DNA of 64,000 nt from Rhodococcus sp. 14-2470-1b (lineage in GTDB: Bacteria > Actinomycetota > Actinomycetes > Mycobacteriales > Mycobacteriaceae): assembly GCF_002259415.1 (NCBI RefSeq), contig NZ_NPFY01000008.1, positions 62,001 through 126,000 of the forward strand, read 5' to 3'. The notes under the pieces are model-generated. The model was not told the DNA's origin. It searched no databases and saw only the letters and a program-made list of their open reading frames with translations. Position numbers and translations under genes: made by a program. This document shows positions 15,293 through 22,959 of the stretch, piece after piece; within the stretch, counting starts at the first letter, position 1; every line of letters begins with the position of its first letter.

Positions 15293-17326
15293 TCATCTCA
15301 GGAAGGCGGCGGCGACACCCGCGTCGACAGGCACGTGCAGTCCTGTCGTGTGCGAGAAGTCCGACGTGCACAGTGCGAACGCGGCATTGGCGATGTTCTC
15401 CGGCAACACCTCTCGCTTGAGCAGCGTGCGCTGCGCGTAGAACTTGCCGAGGTCGGCCTCGTCGACGCCGTAGACCGCTGCGCGGGACGCTCCCCAGCCG
15501 GCGGCGAAGATGCCCGATCCCTGCACCACCCCGTCGGGGTTGATGCCGTTCACCTTGACACCGTGCTCTCCCAGCTCGGCGGCGAGCAACCGAACCTGAT
15601 GTGCCTGATCGGCTTTCGTCGCCGAGTAGGCGATGTTGTTGGGTCCGGCGAACACCGAGTTCTTCGACGAGATGTACAGGATGTCGCCTCCCATCTTCTG
15701 GGCGATCAGCGCAGCTGCCGCGGCACGCGAGACCAGGAACGATCCGCGAGCCATCACGTCGTGCTGCAGATCCCAGTCCGCGACGGTCGTCTCCAGCAGA
15801 GGCTTCGACAATGAGAGGCCGGCGTTGTTGACCACCAGGTCGATACCGCCGAACGCGAGCACGGTCGCATCGACAGCTGCCTGCACCGCAGCTTCGTCGG
15901 TGACGTCGGCCCGAACTCCGATCGCCACGTCCGTCGATCCGATCTCGGCCGCTACGTCGGATGCCTTCTGCGCGTCGAGGTCGGCGATGACGACGCACGC
16001 GCCCTCCGCGGCCAATCGTGTGGCGATCGCCTTGCCGATGCCCGACGCCGCGCCGGTGACCAGGGCGATGCGCGTCGCGAGCGGCTTGGGTTTCGGCATC
16101 CGAGCGAGCTTGGCTTCTTCCAGCGCCCAGTACTCGATGTCGAACTTCTCCGACTCGTCGATGGGGCTGTAGGTGGACACCGATTCGGCGCCGCGCATCA
16201 CGTTGATCGCGTTGACGTAGAACTCACCCGCCACCCGGGCGGTCTGCTTGTTGGCGCCGTAACTGAACATGCCGACGCCGGGAATCAATACGATCGCCGG
16301 ATCGGCACCGCGCATCGCGGGTGAGTCCTCGGTCGCGAAGCGCTCGTAGTAGGCCTGGTAGTCCTTGCGGTACGCCTCGTGCAGGGTCTGCAAGCGTTCG
16401 ACGGACTGCTCGATCGATGTGTCTGCAGGGAGGTCCAGAACGAGGGGCTTCACCTTGGTCCGCAGGAAGTGGTCGGGGCAGCTGGTGCCGAGCGCGGCCA
16501 GACGCGGATGCTCGGCGGCAGCCAGGAAGTCCAGGACCACGTCGGAGTCGGTGAAGTGCCCGACCTTGGGTTCGTCGGTGGATGCCATCCCTCGGATGTA
16601 CGGGGCCAGGGCTGCTGCCTTGGCGCGTCGCTCGGCCTCCGGCAGGGCCGAGTAACCGTCCAGCGGGGCGCCGAACGGTTCTGCTCGGCCGTGCTCGGCG
16701 AGGTAGGCCTGGGCAGCGCGGATGATCTCGAGCGAGTTCGCCTCCGACTCCTCGGACGTCTCACCCCATGCGGTGATGCCGTGTCCGCCGAGAATGCAGC
16801 CGATCGCCTGCGGATTCTCGGCTTTGATCGCGGAGATGTCGAGTCCGAGCTGGAATCCGGGTCGTCGCCACGGAACCCACACCACCGTGTCGCCGAATAT
16901 CTTTCGGGTCAGTTCGGGGCCGTCCGCGGCGGTCGCGATCGCGATGCCGGAGTCCGGATGCAGGTGGTCGACGTGTGCTGCGTCGACGAGTCCGTGCATC
17001 GCGGTGTCGATCGACGGCGCCGCTCCCCCGCGTCCGTGCAGGGTGTAGTCGAACGCCGCGACCATCTCGTCCTCGCGGTCCAGCCCCGGGTAGACGTCGA
17101 CCAGTGCGCGCAGCCGATCGAGCCGCAGGACGGCCAGGCCGGACTCGGTCAGCGTTCCGAGATCGCCGCCGGATCCTTTCACCCACATGAGTTCGACATC
17201 GGCACCGGTCACCGGGTCGGTGTCGGTTCCCTTGGCGGAGGTGTTACCACCGGCGTAGTTGGTGTTGCTCGGATCGGACCCGAGACGGTTCGATCGTGCC
17301 AACAACGCTGCGACAGTCCGGTTCAT
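15293..17326 (-). CDS. rhaD: bifunctional L-rhamnulose-1-phosphate aldolase / L-lactaldehyde dehydrogenase
   Basis: A 677-residue fusion enzyme. The N-terminal class II aldolase half (about 1-400) has zinc ligands in Asp-His-Leu-His-Pro-Asp-Ser and Gly-Gly-His-Gly-Ile and splits rhamnulose 1-phosphate into dihydroxyacetone phosphate and L-lactaldehyde. The C-terminal short-chain dehydrogenase half has Val-Thr-Gly-Ala-Ala-Ser-Gly-Ile-Gly and catalytic Tyr-Ser-Ala-Thr-Lys, and would oxidise lactaldehyde to L-lactate. The same fusion occurs in rhizobial and Bacillus rhamnose operons. The ATG at 17326 has AGGAAG eight bases ahead; ATG 17353, near the rhaI stop, is the alternative. L-lactate would then feed lldD downstream. 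Confidence 0.9.
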   Translation of the reverse strand: MNRTVAALLARSNRLGSDPSNTNYAGGNTSAKGTDTDPVTGADVELMWVKGSGGDLGTLTESGLAVLRLDRLRALVDVYPGLDREDEMVAAFDYTLHGRGGAAPSIDTAMHGLVDAAHVDHLHPDSGIAIATAADGPELTRKIFGDTVVWVPWRRPGFQLGLDISAIKAENPQAIGCILGGHGITAWGETSEESEANSLEIIRAAQAYLAEHGRAEPFGAPLDGYSALPEAERRAKAAALAPYIRGMASTDEPKVGHFTDSDVVLDFLAAAEHPRLAALGTSCPDHFLRTKVKPLVLDLPADTSIEQSVERLQTLHEAYRKDYQAYYERFATEDSPAMRGADPAIVLIPGVGMFSYGANKQTARVAGEFYVNAINVMRGAESVSTYSPIDESEKFDIEYWALEEAKLARMPKPKPLATRIALVTGAASGIGKAIATRLAAEGACVVIADLDAQKASDVAAEIGSTDVAIGVRADVTDEAAVQAAVDATVLAFGGIDLVVNNAGLSLSKPLLETTVADWDLQHDVMARGSFLVSRAAAAALIAQKMGGDILYISSKNSVFAGPNNIAYSATKADQAHQVRLLAAELGEHGVKVNGINPDGVVQGSGIFAAGWGASRAAVYGVDEADLGKFYAQRTLLKREVLPENIANAAFALCTSDFSHTTGLHVPVDAGVAAAFLR

Positions 17327-17356
17327 CGTGTTCGCTTCCTGCTGTGTCGTCATAGC

Positions 17357-18541
17357 TCATGCACCCCAGGAGGTCTGGGTGCCGCCGACTCGGTCGGCTT
17401 CGATCTGCTGCTGGTAGCCCGATTCCGCGAAGGCTCGCATCGGGTCGGCCGGTAGACCGCGGTTCTCACGCCACTCGGCGAGCCGTGGACGCACGTCGGT
17501 GTAGAAGGCATCCATGAAGATGCCGTTGGCGCCGAGCACGTCTCCGGCTTCCTGCGCCGTGGTGAGTGCCTCGGTGTCCACGAGAGCCGCACGCAACGTC
17601 ATCTCCTGGACGTTGAGGACGGAGCGAATCTGCCCGGGGATCTTCGCCTCGACGTTGTGACACTGGTCCAGCATGAGCGCGAGGTCCGACTCGGGTGCGA
17701 GCCCGCCGCCGCGGATGACCTCGAACAGAATCCTGAACAGCTGGAACGGATCCGCCGCGCCGACGATCAGGTCGTCGTCGGCGTAGAAGCGTGAGTTGAA
17801 GTCGAAGGAACCGAGTTTTCCGAGGCGCAGAAGCTGCGCGACGATGAACTCGATGTTGGTTCCCGGCGCGTGGTGCCCGGTGTCGAGGCACACTGCCGCG
17901 CGCTCACCGAGGGCGACGGTGTGCGCGTAGGACGTGCCCCAGTCCGGTACGTCCGTCACGTAGACGGCAGGCTCGAAGAACTTGTACTCGAGCACCAACC
18001 GCTGGCCGTCGCCGACGTGCTGGTAGATCGCGGCCAGCGATTCCGCGAGACGGTCCTGCCTACCGCGGATGTCGCCCTGACCCGGGTAGTTGGTGCCGTC
18101 GGCCAGCCAGACCTTCAGGTCCTGCGAGCCGATCTCGGTCATGACCTCGAGGCACCGCAGATGGTGGTCGATCGCCTTCTGCCGCACGGCTTTGTCGGTG
18201 TGCGTGAGACTGCCGAACTTGTAGTCGTCGTCCTGGAAGGTATTGGAGTTCACCGTTCCCAGACGAACACCGAGATCGGCGGCGTAGGACTTCAGTGTCG
18301 TGAAGCTGTCGACGTTGTCCCACGGGATATGAAGCGCGACAACGGGGGCCAATCCGGTGAGCCGATGCACGGTGGCTGCGTCGGCGATCTTCTCCTCGAT
18401 CGTGCGGGGTGTGCCGGGAGTGCCGAACACCTTGAAGCGGGTCCCGGAGTTTCCGAAGGCCCATGACGGGAGTTCGATGGCGAGGGCGTCGAGAACGGCG
18501 TCGGGACTGACGGTATGTGTGGTCACGGCTCGTGTAGTCAC
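17357..18541 (-). CDS. rhaI: L-rhamnose isomerase
   Basis: A 394-residue metal-dependent TIM-barrel isomerase converting L-rhamnose to L-rhamnulose. It is of the Pseudomonas/actinobacterial RhaI type, not the longer E. coli RhaA type. Recognisable parts are His-Ile-Pro-Trp-Asp near 91, Val-Asn-Ser-Asn-Thr-Phe-Gln near 116, Leu-Glu-Tyr-Lys-Phe-Phe-Glu-Pro near 203, Asp-Thr-Gly-His-His-Ala near 239 and Phe-Asp-Phe-Asn near 264, supplying metal and base residues. The GTG start overlaps the permease stop by four bases (GTGA), so translation is coupled. Confidence 0.9.
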   Translation of the reverse strand: MTTRAVTTHTVSPDAVLDALAIELPSWAFGNSGTRFKVFGTPGTPRTIEEKIADAATVHRLTGLAPVVALHIPWDNVDSFTTLKSYAADLGVRLGTVNSNTFQDDDYKFGSLTHTDKAVRQKAIDHHLRCLEVMTEIGSQDLKVWLADGTNYPGQGDIRGRQDRLAESLAAIYQHVGDGQRLVLEYKFFEPAVYVTDVPDWGTSYAHTVALGERAAVCLDTGHHAPGTNIEFIVAQLLRLGKLGSFDFNSRFYADDDLIVGAADPFQLFRILFEVIRGGGLAPESDLALMLDQCHNVEAKIPGQIRSVLNVQEMTLRAALVDTEALTTAQEAGDVLGANGIFMDAFYTDVRPRLAEWRENRGLPADPMRAFAESGYQQQIEADRVGGTQTSWGA

Positions 18542-19884
18542 AGTGCAGGCTCTCGGGTCTGGGTGACTCCGTCTCGAGAGTCGGGAAGTTCAGGGGACAC
18601 GACCGCACCGTATCGCTCGGTCTCGATTTCCGGCAGGGACTTTCCACGCGTGTTCGGCGCGAAGATCGCACCGATCGCGAGGGCGACGGTCAGCAGGCCG
18701 ATGAGCAGCAGGCCGACGGTGGTGAGCCCGGTGGCGGCGAGCAGGGTCGGGAAGAAGTAGCTCAGCAGGCCGGTGGCGGTGCGGACGACGAAGAACATGA
18801 AGCCCTGTGCGCTGGCACGGTACGGCGTGGCGAACAGCTCGCTCGCCCAGAGGCTGTAGAACGCCTGGGCACCGATGCCGCTGGAGATGCCCCAGGTGAT
18901 GGCGAAGATCAGCAGTGTCGGAAGTCCGTTGTCGGTGAAGAACACCAGGATCGCCCAGGCCGCGATGCCGAGCAGAGCTCCGATGGAGTAGAGCAGCTTC
19001 TGGGACACGCGATCGGCGAACTTCATGAAGCCGAAGTACGTGGCGAGCACGGTGCAGCCCCACACCAGAACCTGCAGGAGATTCTGTTCGACGGCGCTCT
19101 CGACGCCTGCGCTCTCGTACACACGCGGCATGAAGATGCCTGCCTGTCCCGCGACGGTGTTCCAGAAGCCGTAGATGCCGATGAGGACCAGCAGCGCGGT
19201 GATGTTCACTTTCTTGGTGAACAGACCCTTCAATCCTGCTGCACCGAACGTCTTCTCGCGTGCAGCGGCCCCTGCGGTGTCGCCCGTTTCGTTCTTCCAG
19301 ATCACCGACTCCGGCAGGCCCTGGCGAATCCACCACACCACCGCGGCCACGACGAAGAGGTGCAGGAAAATGATGCGCGAGCCGAGCAGATCCAGGGGCG
19401 CGAGCAACGCGGCGAGTGCGAATCCGACGAACGGCCCGACCGACCACGCCAACTGTGCGGTTCCGACGTGCCGCGCCCGCTCACGTGACGGCGCCTGTTC
19501 GGCGATGTACGTCCACGACGCAGGGACGCCTGCTCCGACGGCGATGCCGGTGATCACGAACGCAGTCAGCAACATCGCGAAGTTCATCGCGAACGCTGCG
19601 ATCAGCACACCGACCATGTACACCATCAGGTCGTAGGTGTAGATCGCCTTGCGGCCGAACCTGTCGCACAGCGGACCGCCGATGCCGGCGCCGATCGCCG
19701 CACCGAATGCATTGGCGCTGAAGGCCGCAAGCAGACCGACGGCGAGGTTGCTGATGCCGAACTCGTTCTGCCACAACGTCAACGACGTGGCGATGGCGAT
19801 GATCGATCCGGCTTCGATGTAGTTGCTCATCGCGACCGATATGGTCGCTCGCCACCCGGTGGTGGACTTGGCGCCGATCTTCAT
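18538..19884 (-). CDS. MFS sugar permease, probable L-rhamnose importer
   Basis: A 448-residue inner-membrane protein with twelve predicted helices and the MFS loop motif Asp-Arg-Phe-Gly-Arg-Lys between helices 2 and 3. It has the sugar/metabolite-porter type Pro-Glu-Ser near 209 and a C-terminal Asn-Thr-Arg-Gly-Lys-Ser-Leu-Pro-Glu-Ile, frequent in sugar porters. It sits between rhaM and rhaI in the operon and overlaps rhaI by four bases. Rhamnose as substrate is inferred from position, since no ABC-type rhamnose importer is present here. Confidence 0.85.
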   Translation of the reverse strand: MKIGAKSTTGWRATISVAMSNYIEAGSIIAIATSLTLWQNEFGISNLAVGLLAAFSANAFGAAIGAGIGGPLCDRFGRKAIYTYDLMVYMVGVLIAAFAMNFAMLLTAFVITGIAVGAGVPASWTYIAEQAPSRERARHVGTAQLAWSVGPFVGFALAALLAPLDLLGSRIIFLHLFVVAAVVWWIRQGLPESVIWKNETGDTAGAAAREKTFGAAGLKGLFTKKVNITALLVLIGIYGFWNTVAGQAGIFMPRVYESAGVESAVEQNLLQVLVWGCTVLATYFGFMKFADRVSQKLLYSIGALLGIAAWAILVFFTDNGLPTLLIFAITWGISSGIGAQAFYSLWASELFATPYRASAQGFMFFVVRTATGLLSYFFPTLLAATGLTTVGLLLIGLLTVALAIGAIFAPNTRGKSLPEIETERYGAVVSPELPDSRDGVTQTREPAL

Positions 19885-19923
19885 GAGGGCTCCGTGTTGT
19901 GAGGGGGTCGTTGTGAGGGGGGA

Positions 19924-20262
19924 TCAGGGGAGATGGAAGTAGTGGTGCAGAAACTCGAGAGGGGCGTCGGGGCGCGCCGCGGGTTCGAAGTACTGGGCCA
20001 TGGTGGCCTGCCAGCGTGCGTCGACGTCGGTCGCGCTCATGGCTGCGGTCATCGCCGTGGGGTCGTCCGACTCGACGTAGCCGACGACGAGACCGTCCTC
20101 GGGTCGAAGGAACAGCGAATAGTTCTTCCACCCCGTCTCGCGCAGAGCATCGAGCATCTCCGGCCAGACGGTCTCGTGCGCGGCCAGGTAGTCCTGCACT
20201 CGCTCGGGGCGCAGTTTCAACAGGAAGCACAGCTTCTTCGTGTCGGACAGAACCGATGCCAT
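19924..20262 (-). CDS. rhaM: L-rhamnose mutarotase
   Basis: A 112-residue cytoplasmic protein of the RhaM family (ferredoxin-like dimer) that interconverts alpha and beta anomers of L-rhamnose. Typical features are Lys-Leu-Arg-Pro-Glu-Arg-Val-Gln-Asp-Tyr near 16, His-Glu-Thr-Val-Trp-Pro-Glu-Met near 29, Trp-Lys-Asn-Tyr-Ser-Leu-Phe-Leu near 45 and a C-terminal His-His-Tyr-Phe. The length is normal. It is the first gene of the rhamnose operon, directly downstream of the palindromic operator. Confidence 0.93.
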   Translation of the reverse strand: MASVLSDTKKLCFLLKLRPERVQDYLAAHETVWPEMLDALRETGWKNYSLFLRPEDGLVVGYVESDDPTAMTAAMSATDVDARWQATMAQYFEPAARPDAPLEFLHHYFHLP

Positions 20263-20323
20263 GGAAGACCTTCTCGACGATCAGAGTGTGGGTGCCGCCA
20301 TCGACTGTTGCACGTTCGAGGAT

Positions 20324-20339
20324 ATTGAAACGTTTCAAT
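20324..20339. promoter_or_regulatory. perfect 16-bp palindromic operator, LacI type
   Basis: ATTGAAACGTTTCAAT, a perfect palindrome centred on CG, lies 62 bp before the rhaM start. LacI-family repressors bind such CG-centred palindromes with an A/T-rich core, and a LacI gene closes this operon. It is the most likely site for rhamnose-responsive control. The gap 20263-20408 holds no gene. Confidence 0.85.
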
Positions 20340-20408
20340 CGATGGCTTGGATCACATTAGGGCCCGCCAGTGCGGCGCGTCAACCCCTTGTCTCGGGAGT
20401 CCGGCCCT

Positions 20409-21599
20409 CTACTCGGCCTCGCGCATCGTCCTGCCCAGACGCGACGCCTGCAACGACAGGTGATGACGCTCGGCGAGATTCGACGCCGCCTGTGCCGCCT
20501 CGGAGTACAGCCGCGCGGCCGAGACCAGGTCACCCACTTTCTCGTGGAGATACGCCGAGGCAGCGGCGAAGCGGGGCACGCCCGGATCCACGGCTCCGAG
20601 AGCCGCCAGACCCGCGGCCGCACCGTCGGCCTCCCCCACTGCGACAGCCCGATTGAGCTGCACGACAGGGCTCGCGGTCACGGCGAGAAGTTCGTCGTAC
20701 CAGCTCACGATCTGCACCCAGTCGGTCTCGTCGACGCTCCTGGCGTCGGCGTGCAGCGCGGCGATCGCGGCGTGCGCCTGGAACTCACCCAGTCGGTCGC
20801 GCGCCAACGCGGCCTGCAGGATGTCGACGCCTTCGGCGATCAGCGTCGTGTCCCACTGTGATCGATCCTGCTCGGCCAGGGGAACGACGCTGCCGTCGGG
20901 GCGTGTCCTGGCACTCCGGCGGGCATGGTGCAGCAACATCAGCGCGAGAAGACCGGACGTCTCCTCGTCGGAGATCGATGCGGCCAACTGCCGGGTCAGC
21001 CGGACCGCCTCGGCCGCGAGGTCGACGTCGCCGGTGTACCCCTCGTTGAAGATCAAATAGAGCACCCGATGAACCGTCGACAGATCCCCGTTCTCCGTGA
21101 ATCGCACGTGCCCGACGGTTTTCTTCGCGCGGCTGATGCGCTGACCCATCGTCTTCTCCGGGACGAGGTATGCGTCGGCGATCTGCTTGGTGGTCAGGCC
21201 ACCGACTGCGCGCAACGTCAACGCGACCGCCGCCGACGGCGTCAACGACGGATGCGCGCACAGGAAGAGCAGCTGCAGGGTGTCGTCGACGTTCTGGGTG
21301 TCCCCCGGTGGCGGCTCGGCCCAGGTCCGCAGCTCCCGTGTTCGACGGGCTTCGTCGGCTCGGTACACGTCCAGGAACTTCCGCCAGGCGACGGTGACGA
21401 GCCACCCCTTGGGGTCCGACGGCATCCTCGTCGGCCAGGACGTCGTGGCCTGGATCAACGCCTCTTGGACGGCGTCCTCGGCTGTCGCGAAATCGAGTCC
21501 GCGACGAGTGAGGACGCCGATCACAGCGGGAGTCAACTGCCGGACCAGGGCGTCGTCCATCCCGGGCTGATCCGGAGTCGTGTCGGCCCCGGGGTGCAT
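20409..21599 (-). CDS. ECF sigma factor, ECF42 group, with C-terminal TPR-like extension
   Basis: A 396-residue sigma factor. Sigma region 2 (about 25-95) contains Ala-Glu-Asp-Ala-Val-Gln-Glu-Ala and Gly-Trp-Leu; sigma region 4 (about 120-165) reads Gly-Gly-Leu-Thr-Thr-Lys-Gln-Ile-Ala and ends Arg-Ile-Ser-Arg-Ala-Lys-Lys-Thr. The remaining roughly 220 residues are helical and repeat-like, as in ECF42 proteins, where this extension is needed for activity. There is no anti-sigma gene. A DGPF protein gene ends one base before this ATG, the standard ECF42 neighbour. A promoter matching the group's motif precedes the pair. Confidence 0.9.
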   Translation of the reverse strand: MHPGADTTPDQPGMDDALVRQLTPAVIGVLTRRGLDFATAEDAVQEALIQATTSWPTRMPSDPKGWLVTVAWRKFLDVYRADEARRTRELRTWAEPPPGDTQNVDDTLQLLFLCAHPSLTPSAAVALTLRAVGGLTTKQIADAYLVPEKTMGQRISRAKKTVGHVRFTENGDLSTVHRVLYLIFNEGYTGDVDLAAEAVRLTRQLAASISDEETSGLLALMLLHHARRSARTRPDGSVVPLAEQDRSQWDTTLIAEGVDILQAALARDRLGEFQAHAAIAALHADARSVDETDWVQIVSWYDELLAVTASPVVQLNRAVAVGEADGAAAGLAALGAVDPGVPRFAAASAYLHEKVGDLVSAARLYSEAAQAASNLAERHHLSLQASRLGRTMREAE

Positions 21600-21600
21600 G

Positions 21601-22008
21601 TCAGTCTTCGATGGTGGTGGGCGTGCTCATCAGCGGGCGGACCTCGAGCCACTCGTGAATCGGCTTACCGCCTGCACCGGGTGCTGCGGACAGCTCGGCC
21701 GCGAGTTCGAGGGCGCGGTCGTAGGAATCGACGTCGACCACCATCCACCCGGCGACGAGGTCTTTGGTCTCGGCGAACGGGCCGTCGGTGACCGGCGGCT
21801 TTCCCTCGCCGTCGTACCGGACCCACGCCCCGGCCTGCTTCAGAGCCTGACTGTCGACGAACTCGCCGGTCTCCTGCAGCGTGGCGGCGAAGTCGTCCAT
21901 GTACTTCAGGTGGGCCTCCACCTCGTCCTGCGTCCATTCGTTCATGGGGACATCGTTGACTGCCTCGGGAGCGCCGCGGTAGTGCTTGAGAAACAGGTAC
22001 TTGGCCAT
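21601..22008 (-). CDS. YCII-related DGPF-domain protein
   Basis: A 135-residue cytoplasmic protein of the YCII/DGPF family. It shows the namesake Asp-Gly-Pro-Phe-Ala-Glu-Thr-Lys near 86-93, followed by Gly-Trp-Met-Val-Val-Asp-Val-Asp-Ser. Genes of this family accompany ECF42 sigma factors and are their main known targets; the biochemical role is unknown, though the fold is a ferredoxin-like dimer shared with some dehydrochlorinases. AAGGAG upstream of ATG 22008 fixes the start; the longer frame to 22098 crosses the predicted promoter and is rejected. The sigma gene follows after one base. Confidence 0.9.
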   Translation of the reverse strand: MAKYLFLKHYRGAPEAVNDVPMNEWTQDEVEAHLKYMDDFAATLQETGEFVDSQALKQAGAWVRYDGEGKPPVTDGPFAETKDLVAGWMVVDVDSYDRALELAAELSAAPGAGGKPIHEWLEVRPLMSTPTTIED

Positions 22009-22063
22009 GATGGTCTCCTTCTGCGTGCGTTCGTGCAGCCCCTTCGGCTGCATCCAACACTGG

Positions 22064-22090
22064 GACGGAACCGGGTGAGTGTTTTCGACA
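22064..22090 (-). promoter_or_regulatory. predicted ECF42-dependent promoter
   Basis: On the minus strand, TGTCGA (22090-22085) is followed by exactly 17 bases and CGTC (22067-22064). The reported ECF42 consensus, from memory, is TGTCGA at -35 and CG[A/T]C at -10. The site ends 55 bp before the DGPF start codon and would make the DGPF-sigma pair autoregulated. Confidence 0.75.
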
Positions 22091-22150
22091 TCATCCACGA
22101 AGATATTTCTCCGATTCGGCGAAGTAGTAGGTGTTACCTCTATTCACAGC

Positions 22151-22156
22151 TACTAT
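22151..22156 (+). promoter_or_regulatory. -10 box TACTAT of a likely leaderless transcript
   Basis: TACTAT ends nine bases before the ATG at 22165, so transcription would start at or near the start codon. No purine-rich ribosome site is present before the ATG, which agrees with a leaderless mRNA. No convincing -35 box is seen. Confidence 0.5.
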
Positions 22157-22164
22157 GTGCTCCC

Positions 22165-22959
22165 ATGAAGATGCGGTACGACGTCGCCGGTAGCGGTCCC
22201 ACTCTCGTCCTCGTTCACGGAGTGGTTCACCGGAGGCAGGCATGGGATCCGGTCCTCGACCTACTCACTCCCTATCGACGGGTGGTCACCGTCGACCTGC
22301 TCGGTCACGGCGAGTCCCCCGCACTCGAGGCGAACGTAACCGATCCGCTCGGCTACGTCGTCGATGCCCTCGACGATCTGCTCGGAGACTTCGACACTCC
22401 GGACGCGAAGCCTCACATCGGGGGTAACTCACTAGGGGGCTGGCTGGCGATCGCCATGGCGTGCCGCGGGCGAGTGGCGTCGGCGACCGCGCTGTCTCCC
22501 GCCGGATTCTTCGTGAACGACCTCGATCGACGTCGCGCGATCGGCACGTTCCGCGTTCTGCGAACCCTGGCCCGCGGAATGGGTGAGCATGCGCCTCGTC
22601 TGCTGTCCTACAAAGCCGTGCGCTACCCGGCCATCTCCGCGTTCTTCGCCCACCCCAGCCGAGTGCCGTATGCCGACGCAGTGGTGGACACCGCGTCCCT
22701 GGTCTCCAACACCTTCGTCGACGAGGGACTGGAGGCTGTGTTCGAACTGCCTGTCGCGGCGGAGCCGCAGGTTCCGATCACCATCGCCTGGGGCCGACGC
22801 GACCTCACCCTGCCGTTCTACGAGCGTGCGGTCGCGAAGCGGAACCTGCCGCACGCCAAGTTCATCACCGTGCCTGGCGTCGGACACGTCCCGATGAGTG
22901 ACAATCCCGAGCTCATCGCGTCGATCCTGTTGGCAGGAAGTGAAACTCGCACGGTCTAG
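22165..22959 (+). CDS. alpha/beta hydrolase
   Basis: A 264-residue hydrolase. The oxyanion strand is Leu-Val-His-Gly near 16-19, the nucleophile Ser89 is in Gly-Gly-Asn-Ser-Leu-Gly-Gly, the acid is in Trp-Gly-Arg-Arg-Asp near 213, and the His is in Gly-Val-Gly-His-Val-Pro near 241. It begins at ATG 22165, probably on a leaderless transcript, divergent from the DGPF/ECF42 pair. Its stop shares the CTAG tetramer with the stop of the convergent TAP-like gene. Substrate unknown; the size and cap region fit small-ester or epoxide-type hydrolases. Confidence 0.82.
   Translation: MKMRYDVAGSGPTLVLVHGVVHRRQAWDPVLDLLTPYRRVVTVDLLGHGESPALEANVTDPLGYVVDALDDLLGDFDTPDAKPHIGGNSLGGWLAIAMACRGRVASATALSPAGFFVNDLDRRRAIGTFRVLRTLARGMGEHAPRLLSYKAVRYPAISAFFAHPSRVPYADAVVDTASLVSNTFVDEGLEAVFELPVAAEPQVPITIAWGRRDLTLPFYERAVAKRNLPHAKFITVPGVGHVPMSDNPELIASILLAGSETRTV

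Noticed and set aside
21601-22098. Longer start for the DGPF gene at 22098
   Set aside because: It would place the predicted ECF42 promoter inside the coding region and adds 30 residues absent from the family; ATG 22008 has a good ribosome site.
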